Positions 9,024 through 18,590 are shown, numbered from the stretch's first letter. The stretch: DNA of 64,000 nucleotides from Paralcaligenes sp. KSB-10 (GCF_021266465.1 NZ_CP089848.1:682001-746000), one strand, 5' to 3'. Numbers and translations: made by a program. The notes: generated by a model from the sequence alone, not told the origin.

Positions 9024-9821
9024 TCATACAGTAACCACGGGAGATCTGCGCGCCAGCAACGATTTGGCCCAACGCCGGGCAGGCAAGCCATATTGGGTTT
9101 CAACCGCCGCCGCACGATCCAGAAACCGCTGCGTGGACACTTCCAGCACAGGACCTTTGAACGCCAACACCACGCGATTGCCTTCGTCGATCTCCGGCAG
9201 TTCGAGAACCCGCCCCTTGAAGGCCTTGCTTATATTGGCCAGATTACGCGGAAAACTCTCATGATTGCCAAACAGATTGACTGTCATCACCCCCACCTCG
9301 TCCAGGGCGCGATAGCAGCTTTTGTAGAAATCCAGCGATTCGCGTACCGGCCCGCGGGCCTGCGCATCGTAAAGGTCGACCATCAAGCTCAGGTAGTTGC
9401 CGAGGTTCTCGTTCCTTTTCAGCCACACGGCTGCGTCGCTATGATCGACGGCCAGGCGTGCCGATTCGGGCAAACGAAAATAGGCTCTGCAAAGGCTGGT
9501 GACGCGCGGATTCCACTCGACCGCCACCACTTCGCTTGGCGTATGCTTGAGGGTATAGCGCAACAAGGATCCGGCACCCAATCCCAGGATTCCAACCGAA
9601 CTTTGTTTGGTCGGTTCCAGAAACAGCAGCCAGGCCATCATTTGCTGCGTATAGGCCAATACCAGCTCCGAAGGTTTTGCAATGCGCATCGCACCTTGCA
9701 CCCACTCGGTCCCAAAATGCAAATACCGGATGCCGCCCCATTCGGAAAGGGTGGGTTCGTCATCGCCGGCCAGGGATTCCGCCTCTGGGGCATAGCCGGT
9801 ATCTGAAACCGCTTTACGCAC
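9024..9821 (-). CDS. Spermidine synthase-like (class I methyltransferase-fold) protein
   Basis: A 265-residue protein with the polyamine-synthase fold: GILGLGAGSLLRYTL (nucleotide-binding glycine loop), VVAVEWNPRVTSLCRAYF (acidic residue at the end of strand 2) and LMVDLYDAQARGP (aspartate at the end of strand 4). True SpeE enzymes have VEID and DxxDP at these points; here they read VEWN and VDLYDA. Putrescine aminopropyl transfer is therefore doubtful and it is better called spermidine-synthase-like. It starts 11 bp after the thiolase stop and is probably cotranscribed with it. Confidence 0.75.
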   Translation of the reverse strand: MRKAVSDTGYAPEAESLAGDDEPTLSEWGGIRYLHFGTEWVQGAMRIAKPSELVLAYTQQMMAWLLFLEPTKQSSVGILGLGAGSLLRYTLKHTPSEVVAVEWNPRVTSLCRAYFRLPESARLAVDHSDAAVWLKRNENLGNYLSLMVDLYDAQARGPVRESLDFYKSCYRALDEVGVMTVNLFGNHESFPRNLANISKAFKGRVLELPEIDEGNRVVLAFKGPVLEVSTQRFLDRAAAVETQYGLPARRWAKSLLARRSPVVTV

Positions 9822-9832
9822 TTCCGCAGCCC

Positions 9833-11014
9833 CTATACACGTTCAAAGATGGCGGCAATGCCCTGTCCACCCCCTATGCACATGGTGACCAGCGCGTATC
9901 GCCCTTGAATCCGGTGCAGCTCGTGCAGCGCTTTGACGGTAATCAACGCACCCGTTGCGCCAATGGGATGCCCCAGACTGATACCGCTGCCATTGGGATT
10001 GACTTTCGCGGGGTCGAAACCCAGCTCCTTACTGACCGCGCAGGCTTGTGCGGCAAAGGCTTCATTGGCTTCGATCACATCCAGCTGATCGATGCTCAGG
10101 CCTGCTTTTTTCAAAGCCAGACGTGTCGCGGGTACGGGCCCGATTCCCATATACTTGGGATCGACTCCCGCGTGGGCATACGCCACCAGGCGAGCCATGG
10201 GCTTGGCGCCGCGCGCTTTTGCCGCCTTGGCGCTCATAAGCAGGACCGCCGCTGCCGCATCATTGATACCCGATGCGTTGCCGGCCGTCACGGTACCGTT
10301 CTCCTTGATGAAAACAGGCTTTAGCGAAGAAAAATTCTCGGCTGTGGCGCCCATGCGCACATGTTCGTCAATCTCGAATACCACGTCGCCCTTGCGTGTT
10401 TTCCGGACGATGGGAACAATCTGCTCCCGGAAGTATCCCGCCTTGATGGCGGCTTCGGCCCGCTGGTGCGAAGCCAGGGCCAGTGCATCCTGGTCGGCAC
10501 GCGAAATCGAATATTTTTGCGCCACGTTTTCGGCTGTAACGCCCATATGCATTTTGTCGAAGGGATCCGACAGCGCCCCGGTCATCATGTCCACCAGAGT
10601 GCTGTCGCCCATGCGCGCACCCCAGCGCTGGCCCTGCGCAAGATACGGAGCCCGGCTCATGTTTTCGGCGCCGGCGCCAATGGCAATATCGGCGTCGCCC
10701 AGCGAGATGGCCTGCGCGGCCGAAACAATGGCCTGCAAACCCGAACCGCAGAGGCGATTGACGTTAAATGCCGGAGTAGCCTGGGAGACCCCGGCATTGA
10801 GCGCGGCCACGCGAGACAAATACATGTCGCGCGGTTCGGTGTTGATGACATGGCCGAAGACCACATGGCCAATATCGTCGCCCGCCACGCCGGTACGTTC
10901 CAGCACAGCCTTCACCACGGCCGCCCCAAGATCACAAGGCGGTACATCTTTAAGACCGCCACCAAAATCGCCCACCGCGGTGCGGCAAGCTCCGACAACC
11001 AGAACTTCTTCCAT
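9833..11014 (-). CDS. Acetyl-CoA C-acyltransferase (thiolase, BktB/PhaA-like)
   Basis: A 393-residue thiolase of normal length. It has the nucleophile cysteine at residue 89 in NRLCGSGLQA, the NEAFAAQ motif, the GHPIGATGA histidine loop and the C-terminal CIGGGQG cysteine. It condenses or cleaves acyl-CoA with acetyl-CoA in beta-oxidation or in supply of ketoacyl-CoA for polyhydroxyalkanoate. The sequence fits the biosynthetic-type subgroup (BktB/PhaA), but no phaB or phaC gene is adjacent, so the pathway is not fixed. A 68-bp gap separates it from the upstream ClC gene. Confidence 0.93.
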   Translation of the reverse strand: MEEVLVVGACRTAVGDFGGGLKDVPPCDLGAAVVKAVLERTGVAGDDIGHVVFGHVINTEPRDMYLSRVAALNAGVSQATPAFNVNRLCGSGLQAIVSAAQAISLGDADIAIGAGAENMSRAPYLAQGQRWGARMGDSTLVDMMTGALSDPFDKMHMGVTAENVAQKYSISRADQDALALASHQRAEAAIKAGYFREQIVPIVRKTRKGDVVFEIDEHVRMGATAENFSSLKPVFIKENGTVTAGNASGINDAAAAVLLMSAKAAKARGAKPMARLVAYAHAGVDPKYMGIGPVPATRLALKKAGLSIDQLDVIEANEAFAAQACAVSKELGFDPAKVNPNGSGISLGHPIGATGALITVKALHELHRIQGRYALVTMCIGGGQGIAAIFERV

Positions 11015-11082
11015 GATTGCTCTCCAAAAAAATCAGCCTAATAATTTAGGCTGATCATACCCGAGCTTGCACGGACAGGTCT

Positions 11083-13011
11083 TTATGGCCGGCGTGCCCG
11101 CAAATGACGGCGCGCGCGCAGTTTCCGGTATGTGCGCAAACTAAGGTGCCGATGTACGCGCCGCCCTTCTTTCAACCTGCGTGCATGCGCGGAAAGAAGA
11201 TCCCCGCGCGTCAGCATGCCCAGCATCCGCCCAGGATCAGCCTTGTCCACAACCAATAAACGACCTACGTTTTCCACCACCATATGATCCGCCGCTTCGC
11301 GCAAACTATGCTGGGGGGTAATAACCACAGGTGGACGCACGATCAAGACACCCAAAGGGGTCGACGCGGGCCGATGTGGATCGAAGAAAGCACGGCGGGT
11401 CAGCACACCCCGAATACGGCCGGCCTGATCCATAACGGGATATCCCTGATGCTGGCCCGCAGGCAGGCCACTTGCGATCCAGTTGCGGACTTCACCGATG
11501 GTCTGGTCGGTGTTCAGCGTCACGACATTGGTTTCGCACACGTCACCCACCAGGACACGCTCCAGATAATCGGCCTTGTATTCCGACGGAACCCGCACAC
11601 CGCGCCGGGCGATCTTTTCCGTCATGATGGTGTTGCGCATGATCAGGGCCGATACCAGATAGGCTGCGGTGCATGCTCCGAGCAGAGGCAACAGCCCCGC
11701 TGGCTGCGCCGTGGTCTCGAAAGCAAAAATGACCGTGGTCAGGAGTGCCCGCGACGCACCCGCGAAAATCGCGGCCATACCCACCAGCGCGGCAATGCGG
11801 GGGTCCACACCCAACTCGGGCAAGTACATGGCCAGGATCAGGCCCATGATGCCCCCCAGCGACCCGCCGATGGTAAACAAAGGCGCAAGAGTGCCGCCGG
11901 AAGTGCCACTGCCCAGGGAAACCGACCATGAAATGAATTTCATGACGCAAAGATAAGCCAGCGCGCCCATAGCCAGGTGCCCGTTCAGGATATCCTCGAT
12001 ATTGCTATACCCCACCCCTAATGTAAGGGGCGCGAAATAGCCCACTATCCCGACCACCGAGGCGCCAATTGCCGGCCACCACATCCAGTGTATGGGAAGC
12101 TTCTCGAAAGCGTCCTCAATGCCATAGACTATGTGGGTCACGCCTACGCTTACCAGGCCGATAATTGCGCCAATCACGACATAGGCTGCCAAGGCAGCCG
12201 CCCCGGGAGCATCCAGATGCCCCATAAGGAATACCGGAGTCGATCCAAGCAGCAGGTACCGCAGGCCGGTGGCGGTGACACAGGCCAGCGCCACCGGAAT
12301 CAGCGAGCGCGCCCGCAGCTCGAACAGCAGCAGTTCCACGGCCAGGGCTACAGCCGCGATCGGGGCCGAGAATACCGCCGCCATGCCCGCGGCCGCCCCT
12401 GCGGCGAGCAGGACTTTGCGCTCACTGGCCGTAACCTTGAGCAACTGCCCGATTAAAGAGCCCAGAGCACCCCCTGTGGCAATAATTGGGCCCTCCGCAC
12501 CGAATGGTCCGCCCGTTCCGATCACAATGGCGGACGAGATGGGTTTCAAAAAAGTGATGCGTGTCGGGATACGGGACTCATTGAGCAGCACCTGCTCCAT
12601 TGCTTCTGGAATACCATGGCCGCGTATGGCTCGCGATCCCCATCGCGCCATCAAACCAGCAACGACGCCGCCTATTATCGGTATCCAGATCACCCATAGA
12701 CCAAGGTGAGGCACCGCATCAGCCGGGGCGGAAAATGCCGTAGACCAGCGCCCATAGAAACTCAGATTGGTCACCAGGCCGATCAGCAGCATCAGCAACT
12801 TGGCAACTACCGCCGCCGCAATGCCCAGCAACATGGACAACATGATAATGCGCAGCACGCGCCGATCGATCAAGGTCGATCGCAATGGCATCCGGGCGGC
12901 TTCCAGACTAAGGCCAAGACCAGGAGCGACAGGCAGGCCTTCCGTACTGCCTTCTTCACGCACGCCGGTTCTGATGGGTACGGAGGAATCACTTGAATTA
13001 GTTGTTGTCAC
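11083..13011 (-). CDS. ClC-family chloride channel/transporter with two CBS domains
   Basis: A 642-residue protein. A ClC membrane domain (about residues 50-460) carries the gating glutamate in GTGGPFGAEGP, plus GHGIPEA and GTSGGTLAP in place of the textbook GSGIP and GxFxP. Two CBS domains follow (about 480-535 and 545-605; VGDVCETNVVTLN, RGVLTRRAFF, LVVDKADPGRMLGMLTRGDLL), and the tail is strongly basic. ClC proteins move chloride, often with proton exchange, and CBS pairs usually sense adenine nucleotides. It is divergent from xthA. The motif changes appear in a known bacterial subgroup as far as I recall, so function is probably intact. Confidence 0.92.
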   Translation of the reverse strand: MTTTNSSDSSVPIRTGVREEGSTEGLPVAPGLGLSLEAARMPLRSTLIDRRVLRIIMLSMLLGIAAAVVAKLLMLLIGLVTNLSFYGRWSTAFSAPADAVPHLGLWVIWIPIIGGVVAGLMARWGSRAIRGHGIPEAMEQVLLNESRIPTRITFLKPISSAIVIGTGGPFGAEGPIIATGGALGSLIGQLLKVTASERKVLLAAGAAAGMAAVFSAPIAAVALAVELLLFELRARSLIPVALACVTATGLRYLLLGSTPVFLMGHLDAPGAAALAAYVVIGAIIGLVSVGVTHIVYGIEDAFEKLPIHWMWWPAIGASVVGIVGYFAPLTLGVGYSNIEDILNGHLAMGALAYLCVMKFISWSVSLGSGTSGGTLAPLFTIGGSLGGIMGLILAMYLPELGVDPRIAALVGMAAIFAGASRALLTTVIFAFETTAQPAGLLPLLGACTAAYLVSALIMRNTIMTEKIARRGVRVPSEYKADYLERVLVGDVCETNVVTLNTDQTIGEVRNWIASGLPAGQHQGYPVMDQAGRIRGVLTRRAFFDPHRPASTPLGVLIVRPPVVITPQHSLREAADHMVVENVGRLLVVDKADPGRMLGMLTRGDLLSAHARRLKEGRRVHRHLSLRTYRKLRARRHLRARRP

Positions 13012-13336
13012 GGTCTTGCCAGTACGAACTGTCGTTTTTTTATCTTAGCCAAACATTATGACATAACTACCTTTAAATCAGCTGACAACATGGCCTGCGC
13101 ATGCCAGCCAGGCAAATTCGGCGCAACACACAACGCAGCCAACCGTGCCGAACAGCCGCCCCGCTTTCTCTGGATGCCGCTTCGATGCCCGCCTTGGGAT
13201 ACTATGCTACGTATAGTGCTCAGGGAAATATGTCGTGGCTGGCCACTGCAGCCGTGGGCGCCTGAAAAGAGGGCCAGTACAATTTTCAATCGATTCATAT
13301 CCAAAACTTTTAACCGTCAATAGGCTGTAAGTCATA
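13012..13336. other. Divergent intergenic region between the ClC gene and xthA
   Basis: A 325-bp non-coding stretch with no convincing small gene or RNA. It holds an imperfect ACTAT-7 nt-ATAGT dyad near 13201-13217 and AT-rich stretches at each end, suitable for two divergent promoters. No strong -35/-10 pair stands out on either strand. Confidence 0.4.
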
Positions 13337-14131
13337 GTGAAAATTGCCACCTGGAACATAAACTCTCTCAAAGTGCGCCTGCCCCAAGTGTTGGCGTGGC
13401 TCGACAGCCATCCCGTCGACGCGCTGTGCCTGCAAGAGCTGAAACTGCCCGACGAAAAATTTCCATTGGACGCATTCCGGGAAGCAGGCTATCAGGCCCT
13501 ATGGGCCGGACAGAAAACCTATAACGGGGTCGCCATCATATCCCGCCTGCCAGGCACCGATCCGCAACGCAATCTCCCCAACTTCGACGATCACCAGCAG
13601 CGCATCATTGCGGCCACGCTGCCCAGCGCGATCGGTGATATACGCGTGGTAAGCGCCTATTGCCCCAACGGGCAGGCGGTCGGCAGCGAAAAATACGAAT
13701 ACAAGCTCAAGTGGTTCCAGGCACTGCGACTGTGGCTGGCCGATGAGTTGCAGCGTTATCCACGCCTGGCGGTTTTGGGCGATTACAACGTCGCCCCCAA
13801 AGACGAAGACGTGTACGATCCGGCCAAGTGGGCAGGCGATATCCTGGTGTCGGATGCAGAACGCGCGGCCTTTGGCGCCCTGGTCGAGCTCGGGCTGACC
13901 GACGCGTTTCGTGAATTCGAGCAAGAAGAAAAATCGTTCAGTTGGTGGGACTACCGGCAATTCGCCTTTCGCCGCAATGCCGGAGCACGCATAGACCACG
14001 TCTTGCTCTCAGCCGCCCTGAAACCCTATTGCGAGGCATGCGTCATCGACAAAACTCCCCGCAGGAACGAACAGCCATCGGATCATGCGCCGGTCATAGC
14101 CGCCCTGGATTTCTCTCTGAGCAAAGCGTAG
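13337..14131 (+). CDS. xthA: Exodeoxyribonuclease III
   Basis: A 264-residue AP endonuclease/3'-5' exonuclease for base-excision repair. Metal and catalytic residues are visible: N7 in MKIATWNINS, E34 in LCLQELKLPDE, the GDYNVAP loop, the SWWDYR motif, and RIDHVLLS and SDHAPV at the end. The start is GTG at 13337: an in-frame TAA lies three codons upstream, and the protein then begins with the conserved MKIATWN. Monocistronic; a GC-rich hairpin follows the stop. Confidence 0.96.
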   Translation: MKIATWNINSLKVRLPQVLAWLDSHPVDALCLQELKLPDEKFPLDAFREAGYQALWAGQKTYNGVAIISRLPGTDPQRNLPNFDDHQQRIIAATLPSAIGDIRVVSAYCPNGQAVGSEKYEYKLKWFQALRLWLADELQRYPRLAVLGDYNVAPKDEDVYDPAKWAGDILVSDAERAAFGALVELGLTDAFREFEQEEKSFSWWDYRQFAFRRNAGARIDHVLLSAALKPYCEACVIDKTPRRNEQPSDHAPVIAALDFSLSKA

Positions 14132-14161
14132 CGCCGCGCCGCCCGATTTTCCAGCGCGGCG
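14132..14161 (+). terminator. GC-rich hairpin after xthA
   Basis: An 8-bp stem CGCCGCGC/GCGCGGCG with a 14-nt loop starts directly after the xthA stop codon. It lacks a T-tract, so it may act only as a 3' stabiliser or a weak terminator. Confidence 0.45.
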
Positions 14162-14179
14162 ATCGGAACAACGATATAC

Positions 14180-14277
14180 TTAGGCCCAACAACACTGGGC
14201 CTAACGGCGTCTGTGCAAACCGGTAGCACCATTTACAAATGGTAAATGCCGACCCGCACCAGGGCTGCTAACGTTAG
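14180..14277. promoter_or_regulatory. Cluster of three dyads upstream of the methyltransferase gene
   Basis: Three separate symmetric sequences lie in 98 bp: TTAGGCCCA-7 nt-TGGGCCTAA (14180-14204), CATTTAC-5 nt-GTAAATG (14230-14248) and the perfect palindrome CTAACGTTAG (14268-14277). The last ends 25 nt before the start codon of the next gene. The first could be a bidirectional terminator hairpin; the other two look like operators. Confidence 0.45.
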
Positions 14278-14302
14278 GCTAACTAAAACAGGATGGGGCT
14301 GT

Positions 14303-14938
14303 ATGATGCATCGAGTTCTTCGTTTTGAGCGTGCCCAAAGGCTAAATGAATACTTCAAAAACATTGCTCCGGGAATTTTCATACAAGAGCTTTTTACGCA
14401 GCCCGGCGCCATAGGAGCAATCTGTCCCAGCTCACGGTACCTGTCCAAGTATATGGCTCAACAAGTGCCCTGTGACACAGATGGCCTGGTGATTGAACTC
14501 GGTGGCGGCACCGGAGCCATTACGCAAGCATTGCTCGACCGCGGCATCGCGCCCGATAATCTCATGGTGGTCGAATACTCGCGCCCTTTCGTCCAACGCT
14601 TGCGCGAACGATTCGCCAACGTCGAAATCGTGCATGGCAATGCCGCCGAACTGTGCCAATTGGTGCCGCGCGACAAGAAAATCGCGGCCATTGTTTCCAG
14701 CCTGCCGCTATGTTCCTTGCCGGATCACGTTACGCAATTGATCCTGCAGCAATGGCAAACGCTTCTGCAGGACAACGGAGTTGCGGTTCAGTTCAGTTAC
14801 CATTTGCGCACCCCAAAATGGCGCCATTACCTCACCCCCACACACACTCGCTCGAAAATCGTATGGGCCAATCTGCCGCCGGCCAACATTACGACTTTCT
14901 CGTTCAGCGAGCCCAAACTGCATGCAAATATGCCATGA
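14303..14938 (+). CDS. Phospholipid N-methyltransferase-like SAM-dependent methyltransferase
   Basis: A 211-residue class I methyltransferase. It has VIELGGGTGAITQALL (SAM-binding glycine loop), LMVVEYSRPF, VEIVHGNAAEL and AAIVSSLPLCSLP, resembling the PmtA/rRNA-dimethylase-like group that methylates phosphatidylethanolamine. The N-terminal FIQELFTQPGAIGAICPSSRYLSKYMA is typical of that group. The ATG at 14303 (or 14306) fits the family better than an upstream start. Its stop overlaps the next ATG (ATGA), so the following small gene is probably translated with it. The substrate, lipid or other, is inferred from family only. Confidence 0.8.
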   Translation: MMHRVLRFERAQRLNEYFKNIAPGIFIQELFTQPGAIGAICPSSRYLSKYMAQQVPCDTDGLVIELGGGTGAITQALLDRGIAPDNLMVVEYSRPFVQRLRERFANVEIVHGNAAELCQLVPRDKKIAAIVSSLPLCSLPDHVTQLILQQWQTLLQDNGVAVQFSYHLRTPKWRHYLTPTHTRSKIVWANLPPANITTFSFSEPKLHANMP

Positions 14939-15264
14939 ATGCATCAAGCCATATTATCGGCACGCTGCGCAAGGGCGTGGTTCTCGACGTCACACTGGAA
15001 GATTTGCAGTTCAAAGCCTACGTTGTGATCAGCAAGCCCGATATTAATCTGGTAGCCGATTTCATCCCCCAGGAACAATTCGAAGCCAACGGCGACCTGC
15101 ACGTAGCGGCGGTAGTCGCTCCCGGCGACGCGCGCGAACAAGTCCAGGACGTTACCTTCAACATGAATATGAACGATGGCGCGGTTTTTTTATGCATAGA
15201 CCAGTCCTCCTATGCGGCGACGCTGGAGGAGCTTGGCCAACCGCAGCCCAACGCGTTGAACTAG
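14935..15264 (+). CDS. Conserved-looking small protein of unknown function (109 aa)
   Basis: An open frame starting at the ATG that overlaps the methyltransferase stop (ATGA, 14935-14938). The protein begins [20 protein letters not shown] and has alternating hydrophobic strands ([38 protein letters not shown]), with no signal peptide or membrane helix. It looks like a small soluble beta-rich domain. I do not recognise the family. Translational coupling to the methyltransferase suggests a related role, and codon use resembles its neighbours. It lies where yicC would be expected upstream of gmk in many proteobacteria, but it is not YicC. Confidence 0.65.
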   Translation: MNASSHIIGTLRKGVVLDVTLEDLQFKAYVVISKPDINLVADFIPQEQFEANGDLHVAAVVAPGDAREQVQDVTFNMNMNDGAVFLCIDQSSYAATLEELGQPQPNALN

Positions 15265-15359
15265 GCAACCGGTTTAAAAAACCTGTGGACCAGCCGCCAT
15301 TGAAAAAATGGGTCGGCTTTTGCTATTCTTCACTCCTTAATTGTTACCAGTTGATTACA

Positions 15360-15995
15360 ATGGCATCCTATACCGGCAATATTTTCATGGTCGTAGCTCC
15401 AAGCGGAGCCGGCAAATCCAGCCTGGTCAATGCCTTGCTGGCCCAGGATCCTGCCGTGATGCTCTCCATCTCCTGCACCACCCGGGAACCGCGCGACGGC
15501 GAAAAAGACGAGCAGCATTATCGTTTCGTCAGCAAGGACGAGTTCTTCCGGATGCGCGACAGCAATGCCCTGCTCGAATGGGCGGAGGTCCACGGTAATT
15601 ATTACGGCACGCCGCGCGATCGCATCGACGAGGCAATCCGGCTGGGACGCGACGTTTTGCTGGAAATCGACTGGCAAGGCGCACGCCAGATTCTGCAGCA
15701 TTTTCCGGATGCCGTCGGGATCTTTATCCTGCCCCCCTCGATCGCCGCGCTTGAAACCCGCCTTTATCACCGGGGGCAAGATGCGCCGCAGGTCATTTCG
15801 CGCCGGCTGCTGGCCGCCGGCAGCGAAATGTCGCACGCTCCAGAGTTCCAATATGTTATTATTAATCAAGAATTTAGCGTCGCGCTGTCGCAGCTCGCGC
15901 AAATTGTGGCCGCAACACGGTTACGTTATGCGACGCAAGCAGCCCGCAACGCCGATCTTTTCTCCCAGCTAGGCATCAGCAATCCATCCGCCTGA
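15360..15995 (+). CDS. gmk: Guanylate kinase
   Basis: A 211-residue kinase converting GMP to GDP with ATP. The P-loop reads APSGAGKSS; the GMP-binding part shows [17 protein letters not shown] and [12 protein letters not shown]; the LID region is [17 protein letters not shown]. Start is the ATG at 15360, giving [16 protein letters not shown]; a longer in-frame reading upstream lacks homology. It heads a gmk-rpoZ-spoT run on the plus strand, an arrangement well known in proteobacteria that links GTP supply to (p)ppGpp metabolism. Confidence 0.97.
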   Translation: MASYTGNIFMVVAPSGAGKSSLVNALLAQDPAVMLSISCTTREPRDGEKDEQHYRFVSKDEFFRMRDSNALLEWAEVHGNYYGTPRDRIDEAIRLGRDVLLEIDWQGARQILQHFPDAVGIFILPPSIAALETRLYHRGQDAPQVISRRLLAAGSEMSHAPEFQYVIINQEFSVALSQLAQIVAATRLRYATQAARNADLFSQLGISNPSA

Positions 15996-16025
15996 CGCCG
16001 GCAACACTTTGTTTTAAGGTTATTT

Positions 16026-16229
16026 ATGGCTCGCATTACCGTCGAAGATTGTCTGGATCGCATCCCCAACCGCTTTAACCTTACGCTTGCCGCCACGTAC
16101 CGTGCACGCGAACTGGCGCAAGGTCATGAACCTCGCCTCGACAGCAAAGACAAACCAACCGTCACTGCTTTGCGCGAAATCGCTGCGGGCGTTACCGGCC
16201 TCGAAATGCTGCGCAAGGTACCCACCTAA
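16026..16229 (+). CDS. rpoZ: RNA polymerase omega subunit
   Basis: A 67-residue protein starting [20 protein letters not shown], the classic omega signature, and containing [11 protein letters not shown]. It helps assemble RNA polymerase and forms part of the (p)ppGpp site 1 in proteobacteria. It lies 30 bp after gmk and 18 bp before the (p)ppGpp synthetase gene. Confidence 0.97.
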   Translation: MARITVEDCLDRIPNRFNLTLAATYRARELAQGHEPRLDSKDKPTVTALREIAAGVTGLEMLRKVPT

Positions 16230-16247
16230 ATACAGCCGAGCAAGCTC

Positions 16248-18524
16248 ATGGCGTTTTCTGGTCTGCGGGGTGCTTCGTCTGGGCTGCTGGCGGTACTGAA
16301 AAAGGGCTCGCGCCTTCGCAGGCGCAAGCCGGCGTCTCATCCGTTACAGAGTTCCAGCCCCGAAACCGCCTCCCCCAATACGGCCATTGCATCGCTCGCG
16401 CCGCTTGCCCGCATCATTGATCAGTACCTCGACCCCAAAGAGGTCGAGCGAGTCAAAGAAGCTTACCGATTTTCGGACCAAGCCCATCTAGGCCAGTTTC
16501 GAGCCAGCGGCGAGCCGTATATTTCCCACCCTATTGCCGTTACCGAGATCTGTGCGGGCTGGAAGCTCGACGCCGATTCCCTCATGGCGGCCCTGCTGCA
16601 CGATGTCATGGAAGACCAGGGGGTCGCCAAACAGGAGCTGGCTGAACGTTTCGGTGCCGATGTCGCTGAAATCGTCGATGGCCTCTCCAAGCTGGACCGG
16701 CTTGAATTCGCCACCAAAGCCGAGCAACAAGCCGAAAGCTTTCGCAAAATGCTGCTGGCCATGGCCCGCGACGTACGCGTCATCCTGATCAAGCTGGCCG
16801 ATCGCTTGCACAATATGCGCACGCTCGATGCGGTCAATCCCGAAAAGCGGCGGCGTGTCGCGCGGGAAACGCTCGATATCTACACACCGATCGCGCATCG
16901 CCTGGGCCTGAACGCACTGTTCCGCGAAATGCAGGATCTATGTTTTCATGCGGTCTATCCCAATCGCTACGATGTTCTGCACAAGGCCATGATGTCGGCG
17001 CGGGGCAACCGCCGCGAGGTGCTGGGCAAAATCACCGATTCGGTAAAAGTCGCGCTGCCGGCGGCTGGAATCGAAGCGGAAGTCACTGGCCGGGAAAAAT
17101 CGCTCTACAGCATTTACACCAAAATGGCCGAGCAAAAAAAGTCGTTTTCCGACGTGCTCGACATTTATGGTTTTCGTGTAATCGTGCATACATTGCCTGA
17201 ATGCTATCTGGCGCTGGGGACCTTGCACCAGTTGTATCGCCCGGTTCCCGGCAAATTCAAGGATTACATTGCCATTCCCAAGCTCAATGGCTATCAGTCT
17301 CTGCATACAACGCTGGTCGGCCCCTATGGCACCCCCGTCGAATTTCAGTTCCGCACCCGGGACATGGACCATGTAGCCGAAGAAGGCGTTGCCTCGCATT
17401 GGCTATACAAAGACGACGACGCCACCCTGAACGACCTGCAAAAAAGAACCCATCAATGGCTCCAGTCCTTGCTCGACATACAAAGCCAGACAGGCGATTC
17501 GGGTGAATTCCTGGAGCACGTCAAAGTCGATCTGTTTCCCGACGCGGTATATGTATTCACGCCCCAGGGTAAAATCATCTCGCTGCCGCGCGGTGCCACA
17601 CCGGTCGATTTCGCCTATACGATACACACGGATATCGGCAACCAGACCGTGGCATCCAAAATCAACGGCGAGTTCGCGCCGCTACGCACCGAGCTCAAAA
17701 GCGGCGATGCCGTCGAAATCGTCACATCGCCGGCATCCAGGCCCAGCGCGCAATGGTTGAATTACGTACGCACCGGGCGCGCTCGATCAGAAATCCGCCA
17801 TTACCTGCGCACTGTCAAATACGAGGAATCGGTTGCGTTCGGGCAACGGCTGCTCAACCAGGCGTTCGATCAGCTTCATCTGCCCCACCCCGATCAAGGG
17901 GATCCCGAATGGGACAAGCTGGCGAAAAGTTCCGGCGCCAGTTCACGCGATGAAATCCTCGCCGATATCGGTTTGGGAAAACGCCTGGCTGCAGTTGTCG
18001 CCCGCCGTTTCGCTCCCGAAAATTCAATCCTGGCCACCACCGCGGCGGCGGTCGATGAAATCACGTCCAACGCCAGCACTCCCATACTGATCCAGGGCAA
18101 TGAAGGCCAGGCAGTCCAATTGGCTCCGTGCTGCGGCCCTCTACCGGGCGACGCAATCATAGGCGGCATACGCCTGGGCCACGGGCTGGTGGTACACATG
18201 GCCGAATGTGCCGTCGCGCAACGCCAGCAGGCCCGCGAGCCCGAGCGCTGGATCCCTGTCATGTGGGACACGACCACCGCACGCCACCTGTCTACCCGCC
18301 TCGATGTAACGGTTATCAACGAGCGCGGCGTACTGGGCCGTCTGGCGGCCGAAATTACCGATGCCGACTCCAACATCATGCACCTGACCATGCAGGATGA
18401 CGCCGCCGCCACTGGGCTTCTGCACCTGACCGTGCAAGTCGACAGCCGCAAGCACCTCGCCCACGTCATCCGGGCCATACGCCATGTGCCGCAGGTGCAA
18501 AAGATCGTCAGGATAAAAGGCTGA
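16248..18524 (+). CDS. spoT: Bifunctional (p)ppGpp synthetase/hydrolase (SpoT/Rsh type)
   Basis: A 758-residue stringent-response enzyme with all expected domains. The HD hydrolase has HD at residues 118-119 in LLHDVMED; the synthetase has YSIYTKM, DIYGFRVIV and YIAIPKLNGYQSLH; the TGS domain is VYVFTPQGKIISLPRGATPVDFAY; a C-terminal ACT domain follows the conserved CCGPLPGD segment. The intact HD motif indicates hydrolase as well as synthetase activity. The N-terminus carries a basic, Ser-rich extension of about 45 residues. Start is the ATG 18 nt after rpoZ. Confidence 0.96.
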   Translation: MAFSGLRGASSGLLAVLKKGSRLRRRKPASHPLQSSSPETASPNTAIASLAPLARIIDQYLDPKEVERVKEAYRFSDQAHLGQFRASGEPYISHPIAVTEICAGWKLDADSLMAALLHDVMEDQGVAKQELAERFGADVAEIVDGLSKLDRLEFATKAEQQAESFRKMLLAMARDVRVILIKLADRLHNMRTLDAVNPEKRRRVARETLDIYTPIAHRLGLNALFREMQDLCFHAVYPNRYDVLHKAMMSARGNRREVLGKITDSVKVALPAAGIEAEVTGREKSLYSIYTKMAEQKKSFSDVLDIYGFRVIVHTLPECYLALGTLHQLYRPVPGKFKDYIAIPKLNGYQSLHTTLVGPYGTPVEFQFRTRDMDHVAEEGVASHWLYKDDDATLNDLQKRTHQWLQSLLDIQSQTGDSGEFLEHVKVDLFPDAVYVFTPQGKIISLPRGATPVDFAYTIHTDIGNQTVASKINGEFAPLRTELKSGDAVEIVTSPASRPSAQWLNYVRTGRARSEIRHYLRTVKYEESVAFGQRLLNQAFDQLHLPHPDQGDPEWDKLAKSSGASSRDEILADIGLGKRLAAVVARRFAPENSILATTAAAVDEITSNASTPILIQGNEGQAVQLAPCCGPLPGDAIIGGIRLGHGLVVHMAECAVAQRQQAREPERWIPVMWDTTTARHLSTRLDVTVINERGVLGRLAAEITDADSNIMHLTMQDDAAATGLLHLTVQVDSRKHLAHVIRAIRHVPQVQKIVRIKG

Positions 18525-18590
18525 TCCGTTTTTCATTGCGGCAATGCATGCCGTGATTGCCCGAACGGTTGGCATGCGGTGCGCTTACGA

